31,212 nucleotides of DNA. Origin: UA16 sp002292325. GTDB taxonomy: Bacteria; Bacteroidota; Bacteroidia; Flavobacteriales_D; Sanyastnellaceae. Where the stretch lies: contig CALSRC010000009.1 in assembly GCA_943788645.1 (NCBI GenBank), positions 1-31,212 of the forward strand, written 5' to 3'. The notes below the pieces were generated by a model. It was not told the DNA's origin. It did no database searches and saw nothing but the letters and a program-made list of their open reading frames with translations. Of this stretch, positions 23,842-31,212 are shown piece after piece; position 1 is the stretch's first letter; every line of letters starts with the position of its first letter. A program made the translations under genes and the position numbers.

Positions 23842-26800
23842 AAACCACATCGCTACTCCTCGTTGCTGCAGGATTACTCTCTTTTCACCATGCGGGCAAT
23901 GCACAAACGGAGCTCACCCTCTGTGACAATGATTCGCTATCTCTGGTTGCAACAGAACTGGACGAAGGACTTGACTCCCTCCTCTGGACCTGGAATTCCG
24001 GAGCTGTTCCGTCTGTATGGGAGGCCGAGCTGACTGATTCAGCATTGACCATCGCATCCGCCTCGGCTGCCATGAGCGGCATCTATGAATTGGTGCAGTA
24101 CACCACGGCAATCTCGGATACCGATACCGTCGTAGTTTCGAGCATTGCAGCGGCGTGGAATGTCAGCGTTCTTGACCCTTTCCAGCTCATCGTTCCGGAT
24201 CCCACACTCAGCATTTGTCCCGAGGTCGATTCAACAACCTTTTACCCCATTCTCACCACGGGTGGATCGGGTGGGGTCCAATGGAATTGGTTCATCCAAA
24301 CATCCGATTCCACCTACGCCTGGGACAACCCCAATTCCCCCGCTATTGCCATCAATGCCGCTTCCGACACAGCAAGCTATTTCGCAGTTGCTATGGACGC
24401 ACAAGGGTGCGGAACCATTGAAGGCCCCCTCCTCAACTTGGACATCCTAGATGGCATCGAAGCAGGCACACTATCTGCCTCGGGCTCAGGAAATGATACC
24501 GGATTCTGCTTCGGAAGCGATGTCACCGTGACATCAACACCACCTTTTACAAACACCGAATATGACGTGCTTTGGAATGTCCAAGACGAATCGGGCAACG
24601 CCATCCAATCACAACAAAGCGGTGATTTGGGAATCACCATCGAATCCCTCGAAGCTGCGGCAACCGTGAACGTTACCTACACAACCGATGACGGTTGTTC
24701 TGCTGTAGAGCTCGCTACACTCGAAATCCCGGTCCTACCCGCGTTATCGAATGTCACCATTGCATGGGATGAAGCCTTGAGCACGCTCTGCTACAATACT
24801 GCTCCAAGTACCGCTTCTTTGGTGATCAACCCCAATGAATTCACCACCATGGATTGGCAATGGAATGCGAACAACGGGCAAGGTAGCGAACCCATTTTTG
24901 GCGCCACCACCACCACCATAACGCCCTCCGCGCTGACAGAGACCACCTCCTTCTCATTGAGTGGTGTATCAGCAGATGGTTGCGGCGCGGTCAACTCCAA
25001 CTTACTCATTGCCGAGGTGTTTCCTGAACTTGAGGCGCCAGTCATAGATTTTGAATTCATCGGGGAGAATGCCCCCATCTGCTTCGGATCGGAGACGCCG
25101 ACCCTGGAATTGGTGACTCCTCCCGCGACAGGCATGGAGTTCACCTGGCAATGGGAGGCGGAGGGCACCGCCCTGGCAGGCCAAAACGCCCCTGTTCTTG
25201 AGCCGGTGGTATTGGAGACCACCACAGCATTTCAGCTCGCTGCAACGTCCACAGATGGATGTGGAACTGTCACTTCGAATGCGGTTCCCGTTGAGGTGCT
25301 CCCGGAGATAACTCCCGGTGCCTTGAGTGCATCTACGGATACAATCTGTTATGGATCACCTGCCTTTTTGACTTCTACGACGCCCACGGGAGCCGATGGC
25401 AATTTTGATGTGAATTGGTTTTACGGAACAGGGTCCTCCCTTAATTACCTGCCCACATGGCAAGGACTCGAACAAACGCTGCCAAATGCTATTGAATCAT
25501 TCTCAACGTACGTCGAATACGAATCGCAATACGGATGTGGAACCGTTACCTCGGACACAATTAATGTTCATGTCTACGAAGCGCTTGAGTCTGGAATGCT
25601 TTCCGCATCACAAAGCATTTGCTTCGATACCTCACCTGACCCGCTTACTCTGAGCTCGGCTTCGGGTGGAAATGGCGTTTTCGAATACACATGGCAGATT
25701 TTGACTGAAGGGGCAAGTGAACCAAGTACAGGAGCCTATGGCACGATATGGAGCCCGGGGCCTCTGCTCAGCACCATGGAGGTGAGCGTTGTAGCTGAAA
25801 GCACTTCAGGATGCGGATCCGTTGAGTCGAACACGATCGAAATCTATGTTTTCGAAGAACTGATTGCCGGAAGCATTACCACGTTGGAGTCTCCCATTTG
25901 CTATGGATTCACATCAGCATTTAGCGCCAATGATGCTCCGTCTGGAGAAAACTTGAGTTATCAGTGGTGGCTGGAAGAGCCTGGTGGGGATTTCACAGAA
26001 ATACCTGGAGAGGTCAGTTTATCTGGATTTTCTCCAAGTCTCAATTCAACTTCAAACTTGGCCATTACATACACCAGCGAGGATGGTTGTGGGACTGTCT
26101 GGTCCGAGCCTTTACAAATTGAAGTGCTACCACAATTACAAGCACCTGAAATCATTCGCGAGGGTTCGACTGAGACAATCTGTTACGGATATACCGGGCC
26201 AACAATTTCGAATGCCCTACCCGCAACAGGTGGAACGGAATCCTTCCAATACGGTTGGCAGATTCAAAACTCTCTTCAGAATTGGACCACCGTTTCCACC
26301 AACCCGGACTTCTTCACGTTTGGCATTATGACGGAAACAACCTCTGTCCGCTTGGTGGCTAACTCCAATGCAGGCTGCGGGGTGGTTATCAGCAATGAAT
26401 TGACCATTGAGGTTTACGACGAAATCACATCCGGCACAGCGAGTGGGGCGCAAACCCTTTGCTTTGGCGAAGAGGCCTATGCTCTATCCACCACGAACAC
26501 AATTGGTGCCAACGGGCAATTCAGCTACCAATGGTATGCTGGGGCTCCACCCTCACCTCTGGACGCTGAAACAAGCCAAACACTGATTCCAGGTCCACTC
26601 TACGAAACCACAACCTTCTTCGTAGTCGCCGCGAGCGACATTGGTTGTGGGGCTGTCACCAGCAATGCTATAGAAGTTGCCGTTTGGGACGAACTAATTG
26701 CAGGCTCCCTCTCCGAGGGCAATGCAGACACGTTATGTTTTGGCAGCAGCGCTGTGTTCAATGCCAATCCTGAAATCAGCGGCAATGACATGATTTACCA

Positions 26801-28622
26801 ATGGTATTTGGGTGAGTACATCGAAAACCAGCCTCCGGAAACGTTGACGCCAATAGCCGGCGAAAACGGCTTAGCCTTGAACATCGATGATTTCAACGTC
26901 AGCTTTTGGTTAAGTCTGGAGTACATCTCTCCGTTCGGGTGTGGAAGTGAATTTGCGGTGCCCGTTTATTATCACGTCTTGCCGGAGATGCAGTCTCCGA
27001 CAATCATTCTCGAAGGCGGAATCCAGGACACTTCGATTTGTTTCGGCGCTACACCTCCGGCCATGATTCAAACGTCTGGTGCAACTGGAGCAAACGGAGA
27101 TTTCAGCTATGTTTGGGAAATCAGTTCCAATGGGGACGCCTGGAGCCTACTCGATTTTGATACGGATACCATTCAACTGGCAGAGTTACTCTGGAGCGAT
27201 AACTTCATCCGAAACCTCGGAACCAATCCATTGTGCGGCAGCGTCGCTTCGGAGAACCTGTTCGTTCACGTCTACGATGAATTTGTACCCTCAGCAGCTG
27301 GAACATCCCAGTCAATATGCTTTGGATCGACTCCTGCTGAATTGGAAGGCCTCGGTGCACAAGGTGGAGGTGAAGAATACACGTATCAGTGGGTGGAACT
27401 TCTCGTCGGCGACACGCTGGAAATATTAGAAGCCACAGAAACCGTCTGGTCCGGTCCTGAACTTTATTCCGATGCCGCCTACATGCTCTACAGTGAGTCT
27501 TCAGTGGGCTGTGGCGCTGGGTTCAGTGACGTCATCACCATCAACGTAGCCGACTCCATGATGGCTGGTACAATCCAGATTGATGGACCCGCAGAATACT
27601 GTGCTGGTGAAACGGTCTCGTGGACAGCAATCGACGCAACGGGAGGGCTTGAAGGATTCTCAACGAATTGGTATTATTCAAACCCTGACGACTTGGATTG
27701 GACGGTATTTGCTGCCGACATGCTCGATGCAACAACGCCAACATTGTTAGACTCCACGCTCGTCTACTTGGAATACATCAATGCATGTGGAACGGTCGTG
27801 TCCGATGAAGCATTGGCCATCGTAAACCCACTGCCATCTCTCCCTTCTGCAGTTGGAAGCATCGAACCATGCATCAACAGCTCGGACAACCTCATCGAAG
27901 CCTTTCCATTCGATCCGGGATTGAACTACCAATGGGAATCGACCACATCCAATGCCGAAATAACCAGCGGAGAAATGGGGCATCAGATCCTATTCAATGT
28001 GGACTCATCGGCCGCTGAATTGAATTTAACATTCCTGTTAACCTTGGAAAATGATTCGACGACGTGCCTCAACGACACCGTCTACCAAATCACCACGTCC
28101 TCAGACGTGGCCCCAAGCCTCGGCGAAGTCATCAAGAAGCCCGGTATCAATATTTTGGTGTGCAGTGACAGCTCGGACTGCGCTCAATACAGCTGGGGCG
28201 CAATCAACATTGCAACTGGTCAGGAGGAGCTCTTTGAGAATGGCGATCAACAGTACATCTTCATCGAAGACTTGGATCCGGAGTCTTGGTATTACTTCGT
28301 TGACGTCTGGTACGATTGCGGTGACGGCCCCGGCTGCATCACACGCATGTATTACAATTACGAGCCCTTCTTGGAGATAGTGGAAACCGAGTCGCTTCAC
28401 TTTTCAGTGTATCCAAATCCCGCACACGACCAGCTTAATATCACCTCGAGCAGCATGTGGACACGTGGATGGGTTACGAATCCAATGGGGCAACGCATTT
28501 TGAATTTCACGATGAATTCAAAATCCCTCGATGTAAGTACATTGCCCGCTGGCCTTTACCTCCTTACCCTTCAATCTGCCACAGATAAAATTTCTACTCG
28601 AGCCTTCATTCGAGAACAATGA
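23838..28622 (+). CDS. giant T9SS-secreted repeat protein (Ig-like repeats, type A sorting domain)
   Basis: The 1594-residue protein has a signal peptide (TTSLLLVAAGLLSFHHAGNAQ) and about 13 diverged repeats of roughly 95-115 residues. Each repeat carries an early cysteine in ICFG/ICYG/LCFG and a late one in GCGxVxSN, likely one disulfide per Ig-like domain. The C-terminal roughly 75 residues are a T9SS type A sorting domain: FSVYPNPAHDQLNI, then NPMGQRIL, LDVSTLPAGLYLLTL and a final basic strand. It should be secreted across the outer membrane by T9SS and attached to, or released from, the surface. It overlaps the permease stop and the next lipoprotein start by 4 bases each (ATGA at both ends), so it is embedded in the operon. 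Adhesin-like or filament-like roles are inference. No enzymatic domain is visible. Confidence 0.92.
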   Translation: MKTTSLLLVAAGLLSFHHAGNAQTELTLCDNDSLSLVATELDEGLDSLLWTWNSGAVPSVWEAELTDSALTIASASAAMSGIYELVQYTTAISDTDTVVVSSIAAAWNVSVLDPFQLIVPDPTLSICPEVDSTTFYPILTTGGSGGVQWNWFIQTSDSTYAWDNPNSPAIAINAASDTASYFAVAMDAQGCGTIEGPLLNLDILDGIEAGTLSASGSGNDTGFCFGSDVTVTSTPPFTNTEYDVLWNVQDESGNAIQSQQSGDLGITIESLEAAATVNVTYTTDDGCSAVELATLEIPVLPALSNVTIAWDEALSTLCYNTAPSTASLVINPNEFTTMDWQWNANNGQGSEPIFGATTTTITPSALTETTSFSLSGVSADGCGAVNSNLLIAEVFPELEAPVIDFEFIGENAPICFGSETPTLELVTPPATGMEFTWQWEAEGTALAGQNAPVLEPVVLETTTAFQLAATSTDGCGTVTSNAVPVEVLPEITPGALSASTDTICYGSPAFLTSTTPTGADGNFDVNWFYGTGSSLNYLPTWQGLEQTLPNAIESFSTYVEYESQYGCGTVTSDTINVHVYEALESGMLSASQSICFDTSPDPLTLSSASGGNGVFEYTWQILTEGASEPSTGAYGTIWSPGPLLSTMEVSVVAESTSGCGSVESNTIEIYVFEELIAGSITTLESPICYGFTSAFSANDAPSGENLSYQWWLEEPGGDFTEIPGEVSLSGFSPSLNSTSNLAITYTSEDGCGTVWSEPLQIEVLPQLQAPEIIREGSTETICYGYTGPTISNALPATGGTESFQYGWQIQNSLQNWTTVSTNPDFFTFGIMTETTSVRLVANSNAGCGVVISNELTIEVYDEITSGTASGAQTLCFGEEAYALSTTNTIGANGQFSYQWYAGAPPSPLDAETSQTLIPGPLYETTTFFVVAASDIGCGAVTSNAIEVAVWDELIAGSLSEGNADTLCFGSSAVFNANPEISGNDMIYQWYLGEYIENQPPETLTPIAGENGLALNIDDFNVSFWLSLEYISPFGCGSEFAVPVYYHVLPEMQSPTIILEGGIQDTSICFGATPPAMIQTSGATGANGDFSYVWEISSNGDAWSLLDFDTDTIQLAELLWSDNFIRNLGTNPLCGSVASENLFVHVYDEFVPSAAGTSQSICFGSTPAELEGLGAQGGGEEYTYQWVELLVGDTLEILEATETVWSGPELYSDAAYMLYSESSVGCGAGFSDVITINVADSMMAGTIQIDGPAEYCAGETVSWTAIDATGGLEGFSTNWYYSNPDDLDWTVFAADMLDATTPTLLDSTLVYLEYINACGTVVSDEALAIVNPLPSLPSAVGSIEPCINSSDNLIEAFPFDPGLNYQWESTTSNAEITSGEMGHQILFNVDSSAAELNLTFLLTLENDSTTCLNDTVYQITTSSDVAPSLGEVIKKPGINILVCSDSSDCAQYSWGAINIATGQEELFENGDQQYIFIEDLDPESWYYFVDVWYDCGDGPGCITRMYYNYEPFLEIVETESLHFSVYPNPAHDQLNITSSSMWTRGWVTNPMGQRILNFTMNSKSLDVSTLPAGLYLLTLQSATDKISTRAFIREQ
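24460..27830. repeat. about 12-13 diverged Ig-like repeat units inside the giant T9SS protein
   Basis: At protein level the unit runs from an SxSAS/Q..ICFG start to a GCGxVxSNxIxVxV end, then a linker. The linkers come in two types, V(L/F)PExxxP and V(Y/F/W)(D/E)E(L/I)xxG. No long exact repeats are visible by eye at DNA level, so this is an old array, not a recent amplification. Boundaries are approximate. Confidence 0.75.
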
Positions 28623-28840
28623 CATTCCGTTCCCTCACCCCCTTCATAACCTTCGCTTTCCTCCTCTCCCTTACCGCCTGTGAATCCGAGGCGGAGAGGC
28701 AAGCGCGTGAGGCCGTGGAGGAACAAGCTCGGGTCGAAGCCGAAGCGGAGCGTTTGCGATTGGAGGAAGAGCGACGCATCATCGAAGAAGCGCGCCGAAA
28801 TTCAATCATGGCCATGGGCTGCTTTTTCAGACCGATTTAA
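28619..28840 (+). CDS. small coiled-coil lipoprotein
   Basis: The 73-residue protein has a lipoprotein signal with lipobox LTAC (Cys21). An almost uninterrupted Glu/Arg/Ala helix of about 40 residues follows (ESEAERQAREAVEEQARVEA and on), then a short hydrophobic end, MAMGCFFRPI. It starts with ATGA overlapping the stop of the giant gene by 4 bases, which supports it as the last gene of the rightward operon. Its 3' end overlaps the convergent lipoprotein gene by 39 bases. Alanine/glutamate/arginine helices of this type are low in information, so no family is assigned. In size it recalls Lpp-like or stalk-like lipoproteins, only as an analogy. Confidence 0.7.
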   Translation: MTFRSLTPFITFAFLLSLTACESEAERQAREAVEEQARVEAEAERLRLEEERRIIEEARRNSIMAMGCFFRPI

Positions 28841-29569
28841 AGGAATCTCAACAATTTGCTTATTCGCATGGCCGTGGGTCGTTGGCCAAATCATTTCAAA
28901 CCCCACCCATTCCCCATCAATCAAGCCAATTTGATGGTCCCGAATCAATCGGTCAATGTAACCAGGAGCCTCACATGAATGGCACTCATAAAAATTTCCG
29001 AAGCCGTTGTCGCCAAAAAAATCACTGATGAATTTGTCCGTAGCAGCAATATCAACCGCACGTACCCACTCTGGGATTGGAATTTCCCCTCCCGTTCGGA
29101 CGTCGATGTTCCACAGCCGATAGGCGGATGACCATCCATTGCCACCATGCGGGTACCACATCCGCTTCGTTTGTAGACACAACATTGAATCAGTGAAGGT
29201 CAGAACATCAAACCCAAAACTCATGTAGGCGGCCGTGTCAGAATAGCAACCGCCACAGGTTGGATCTGTATACGATTCTTCGCCGTACTCCTGCCAGTGC
29301 TTATAGGTGTCTAGAATTTCTTGGTCAAAAACAGCCCGAATGCTATCATTCCAAGCCGTTGCGTTGGGAATGCCGCGCAGCTCAGGAACTTTCGATCTAT
29401 CTACCTCCAAGTGGCATTCGGAGCAGTACCATCGGTCCTGTATCAAGGTATCCAAACGGGGAGGGCCGAGATCAACAACATTGAGACGCGCCACGTGCGT
29501 TTCCGACTGTGTACAACCGAGCAGGGCGAGCAACGAAGCGACTGAGAAGAAAAGAAGAGGATTTTTCAT
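28802..29569 (-). CDS. lipoprotein with CxxC(H) motifs
   Basis: The 255-residue protein has a lipoprotein signal ending in LLGC (Cys19). The mature part contains three CxxC pairs: CSECH near the start, CGGC in the middle and CHSC near residue 200. CSECH fits the heme c attachment pattern CxxCH, but the other two pairs lack the His, so metal binding of another type is as likely. No standard cytochrome family was recognised. The gene runs opposite to the operon and ends inside the last 39 bases of the small lipoprotein gene. It lies 18 bases after the gene at 29588-30340, so the two are probably cotranscribed. Confidence 0.75.
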   Translation of the reverse strand: MKNPLLFFSVASLLALLGCTQSETHVARLNVVDLGPPRLDTLIQDRWYCSECHLEVDRSKVPELRGIPNATAWNDSIRAVFDQEILDTYKHWQEYGEESYTDPTCGGCYSDTAAYMSFGFDVLTFTDSMLCLQTKRMWYPHGGNGWSSAYRLWNIDVRTGGEIPIPEWVRAVDIAATDKFISDFFGDNGFGNFYECHSCEAPGYIDRLIRDHQIGLIDGEWVGFEMIWPTTHGHANKQIVEIPLNRSEKAAHGHD

Positions 29570-29587
29570 GAGGATTAAATGGCGTGC

Positions 29588-30340
29588 TCAATTCTGGTGA
29601 TTGAAAATCAACCCGGTCAAGAAGAGGGTGAGGCGGCGCATCCCAAGCAAGTCGTGAGCGCTGCAACTGCATAAATCGATGAGGCAGTGCTTGGCCGTCA
29701 AGGACCACTGTTGGGGGGGCAGTGTTTCGAGATTTGGTTTGATGTAGCGCAGGGCTTCTTCATCCGAGAAGTCCAAAAGGTGCCATGGATAACTGTAGAC
29801 TGCGCATCCGTCATTTTGGTCGAATCGCACCGTCAAGTAATCCCGAAGTCCAATCGGGCCGCTTTTGGAAATCATGCCCCATCGGGCCCGCATCCGGAGT
29901 TGTTCGCGCAATTTGAGCTTGTGGTTGGGCAGGTACCGGTGAATGAAGAACCGCGCATCGCAATCGAGGTAAATCAGGTGATCGACCAAGTGCGACAGCT
30001 CCAATGTGTGCAGCGCTTCAACAATCAATTCGTGCGCAGTGCGGGAGTAAGCGGCGATGGCGCCCTTATTCTCAATGACAGGCACCACTTCGTGATGAAC
30101 GAATTCCAACCAATCCCTGTATTCGAGGCTGATGTGCTCGGTGAGTCCCTCAAATTGCTGATCGCAAAAGAACTGTTTCACGTTTGAAAACAAGCTCCCG
30201 TAAGGGATGTATGCGACAATCGCAGGCGTCCGTTTATCGTCGCCCACCTTGACATCCAGCCACATGATGCGGTGCGACTGAACGAAGTCCAAGACCGATG
30301 CAAACAATCGGGGCCGGTGCAATTTCAGGACAAAGGACAT
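29588..30340 (-). CDS. hypothetical protein, 250 residues
   Basis: Not recognised. The protein has no signal peptide or TM and looks cytoplasmic, with a mix of helices, many His/Tyr/Trp residues and an internal IYLDCDARFFIHRYLPNH stretch. It has a C-terminal CSCSAHD segment and ends in a hydrophobic helix. The ATG at 30340 lies about 30 bases downstream of a good candidate promoter. The lipoprotein gene follows 18 bases after its stop. There is no obvious tie to the neighbouring envelope operons. Confidence 0.7.
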   Translation of the reverse strand: MSFVLKLHRPRLFASVLDFVQSHRIMWLDVKVGDDKRTPAIVAYIPYGSLFSNVKQFFCDQQFEGLTEHISLEYRDWLEFVHHEVVPVIENKGAIAAYSRTAHELIVEALHTLELSHLVDHLIYLDCDARFFIHRYLPNHKLKLREQLRMRARWGMISKSGPIGLRDYLTVRFDQNDGCAVYSYPWHLLDFSDEEALRYIKPNLETLPPQQWSLTAKHCLIDLCSCSAHDLLGMRRLTLFLTGLIFNHQN

Positions 30341-30649
30341 GGCGTTTAGGGTCTAACGGGTGAAACATGAGAAACGTATGCGGTAGCCGCACCGCCAACG
30401 AGCGGAATCAAAAGGAGTGGGATAAATCGTGCTAGCATACAAGCATAACGGGGGTTCCTCCTTTTGGATTATGGGCAAAGTTCCTAGGAATTCTAAAATG
30501 AATTCTCGCCCCGTCAGAGAAGAAGCGCCCGACACGAAGAAACAGAGGTCTCTGTACTTATCTCCTGCTGTTGATCCGGTGTTGGTTCAGTTTGACGAGC
30601 TTCGTCGCTAAATCACGTTAAATTGCGTGAGGCAATCAACGCGCCCAGA
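30341..30649. other. intergenic stretch between divergent genes
   Basis: This gap of about 310 bases separates the minus-strand gene at 30340 from the plus-strand gene at 30650. It holds the candidate minus-strand promoter above and a 5-bp stem with a short loop (GACGA-GCT-TCGTC) near 30594-30606. A 60-codon plus-strand frame with a GTG start (30429-30611) is present, for which I see no support as a gene. Confidence 0.5.
30371..30398 (-). promoter_or_regulatory. candidate Bacteroidota-type promoter for the 250-residue gene
   Basis: On the minus strand TTG (complement of 30396-30398), 17 bases, then TACGTTTC (complement of 30371-30378), one mismatch from TAnnTTTG. It is about 30 bases upstream of the ATG at 30340, a usual distance. 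No experimental support. Confidence 0.4.
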
Positions 30650-31048
30650 ATGGACCAAACAACCCTACTCCAAATCAAAAAGCTCCTAGAAGCGGGACAG
30701 TCGTTAACATTCACATCTGAGTCCTCCGGTCAAGGAGGAGAGAAAGTGATTATTCAGCTCAATGACAAGCCTATTGGCGAGGTGTATACCTGGGACAAAG
30801 AAGAAAAGAGGCATCACAACATTGTCCATGGTAACAAAGTCGAAGCCAAATTAGCCGCTGAGATCAAAGAGTGGATATTCGACGTGTTTTTTTCTTATGT
30901 CGTGGATTGCCAGATCATTTGTGATTCCTACAGATGCGATTTTCACATCGACGAGGGCATTCTTGCCCTTGGCATTTTGGGAGAGTGTTCCTATGATGGA
31001 ATTGAGGAAACGGAAGGGGGATTGATTGTGATTGAGGGTGAGGATTGA
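30650..31048 (+). CDS. small acidic protein of unknown function
   Basis: The 132-residue protein begins MDQTTLLQIKKLLEAGQSL at the ATG at 30650; a TTG at 30623 would add nine residues and is less likely. It is acidic, without signal peptide or TM. It appears to have a small beta-rich N-terminal half (KVIIQLNDKPIGEVYTW) and a C-terminal half ending in a very acidic strand (EETEGGLIVIEGED). No family recognised. It stands alone on its strand here, converging on the truncated gene at the window edge with 12 bases between the two stops. Confidence 0.65.
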   Translation: MDQTTLLQIKKLLEAGQSLTFTSESSGQGGEKVIIQLNDKPIGEVYTWDKEEKRHHNIVHGNKVEAKLAAEIKEWIFDVFFSYVVDCQIICDSYRCDFHIDEGILALGILGECSYDGIEETEGGLIVIEGED

Positions 31049-31060
31049 GCAGCGTACATT

Positions 31061-31212
31061 TCACATACCATGCAGCCGTTTTCCCGTCACGGGATCCGTC
31101 CACATATACTTGCAATAATACTTCCCTACCGGAATGTTTTTAAACTCATACGTATCATCACTAAGAATATAGGCATGCTGAATGGTCTTGCCCAATCTGA
31201 TGGGGATCCCAC
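31061..31212 (-). CDS. C-terminal end of a gene cut by the window edge
   Basis: The minus-strand frame ending at the TGA at 31061-31063 is open to the window edge and reads, after IRLGKTIQHAYILSDDT, YEFKNIPVGKYYCKYMWTDP and a short tail to HGM. The composition and the IPxGKYYCKYxW beta-strand pattern look like real protein, similar to beta-sandwich domains at the end of secreted or peptidase-like Bacteroidota proteins. About 49 residues are visible, too few to name it. Confidence 0.6.
   Translation of the reverse strand, partial: GIPIRLGKTIQHAYILSDDTYEFKNIPVGKYYCKYMWTDPVTGKRLHGM

Noticed and set aside
30429..30611. 60-codon plus-strand frame with GTG start in the intergenic gap
   Set aside because: No start signal, no domain, unremarkable composition and no conservation information; likely chance.

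Overview
The window reads as a chromosomal piece of a Bacteroidota bacterium, probably a marine or aquatic Flavobacteriales-like lineage. The signs are a giant secreted protein ending in a type IX secretion (T9SS) type A sorting domain, a FISUMP domain, several cysteine repeats of the GCTDPxACNYD type, lipoproteins, and start codons mostly without Shine-Dalgarno sequences. There are no RNA genes, IS elements or CRISPR arrays that I can support.

The window is dominated by two divergent operons that meet near 16.1 kb. The leftward operon (16089 down to 241, minus strand) encodes, in order: a TRAFAC-type GTPase with a long helical N-terminus; a coiled-coil single-pass membrane protein in the position of srfA; an SrfB-like actin/Hsp70-fold ATPase; an SrfC-like P-loop protein; a membrane-anchored subtilisin-like protease; a 760-residue single-pass membrane protein; a GYF_2 plus multi-pass membrane protein; and two zinc-ribbon/single-TM proteins with cysteine-rich repeats outside, one of which ends in FISUMP. 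Spacing is a few bases throughout.

The rightward operon (16165 to 28840, plus strand) encodes: an outer-membrane beta-barrel candidate; a third zinc-ribbon/TM protein; a small secreted protein; a periplasmic SH3-like/von Willebrand A protein; an ABC ATPase and its FtsX/MacB-type permease; a 1594-residue T9SS-secreted repeat protein; and a small lipoprotein. Most of these genes overlap by 1 to 4 bases. A shared zinc-ribbon module on both sides of the divergent promoter region ties the two operons together. I infer one envelope-spanning system: cytoplasmic NTPases (SrfB, SrfC, GTPase), inner-membrane connectors, a protease, a vWA protein and ABC transporter, and a large surface protein.

The leftward operon also shows five apparent frame breaks between 2.2 and 10.2 kb (the GYF protein, the subtilase, SrfC twice, SrfB). 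All require the same +1 change of frame. No such break is visible in the rightward operon. They may be assembly errors, decay of the locus or, less likely, recoding.

The right end (28.8-31.2 kb) holds a cysteine-motif lipoprotein and a protein of unknown function on the minus strand, an unknown small acidic protein on the plus strand, and a gene cut by the window edge. The first 81 bases may hold the tail of another gene.
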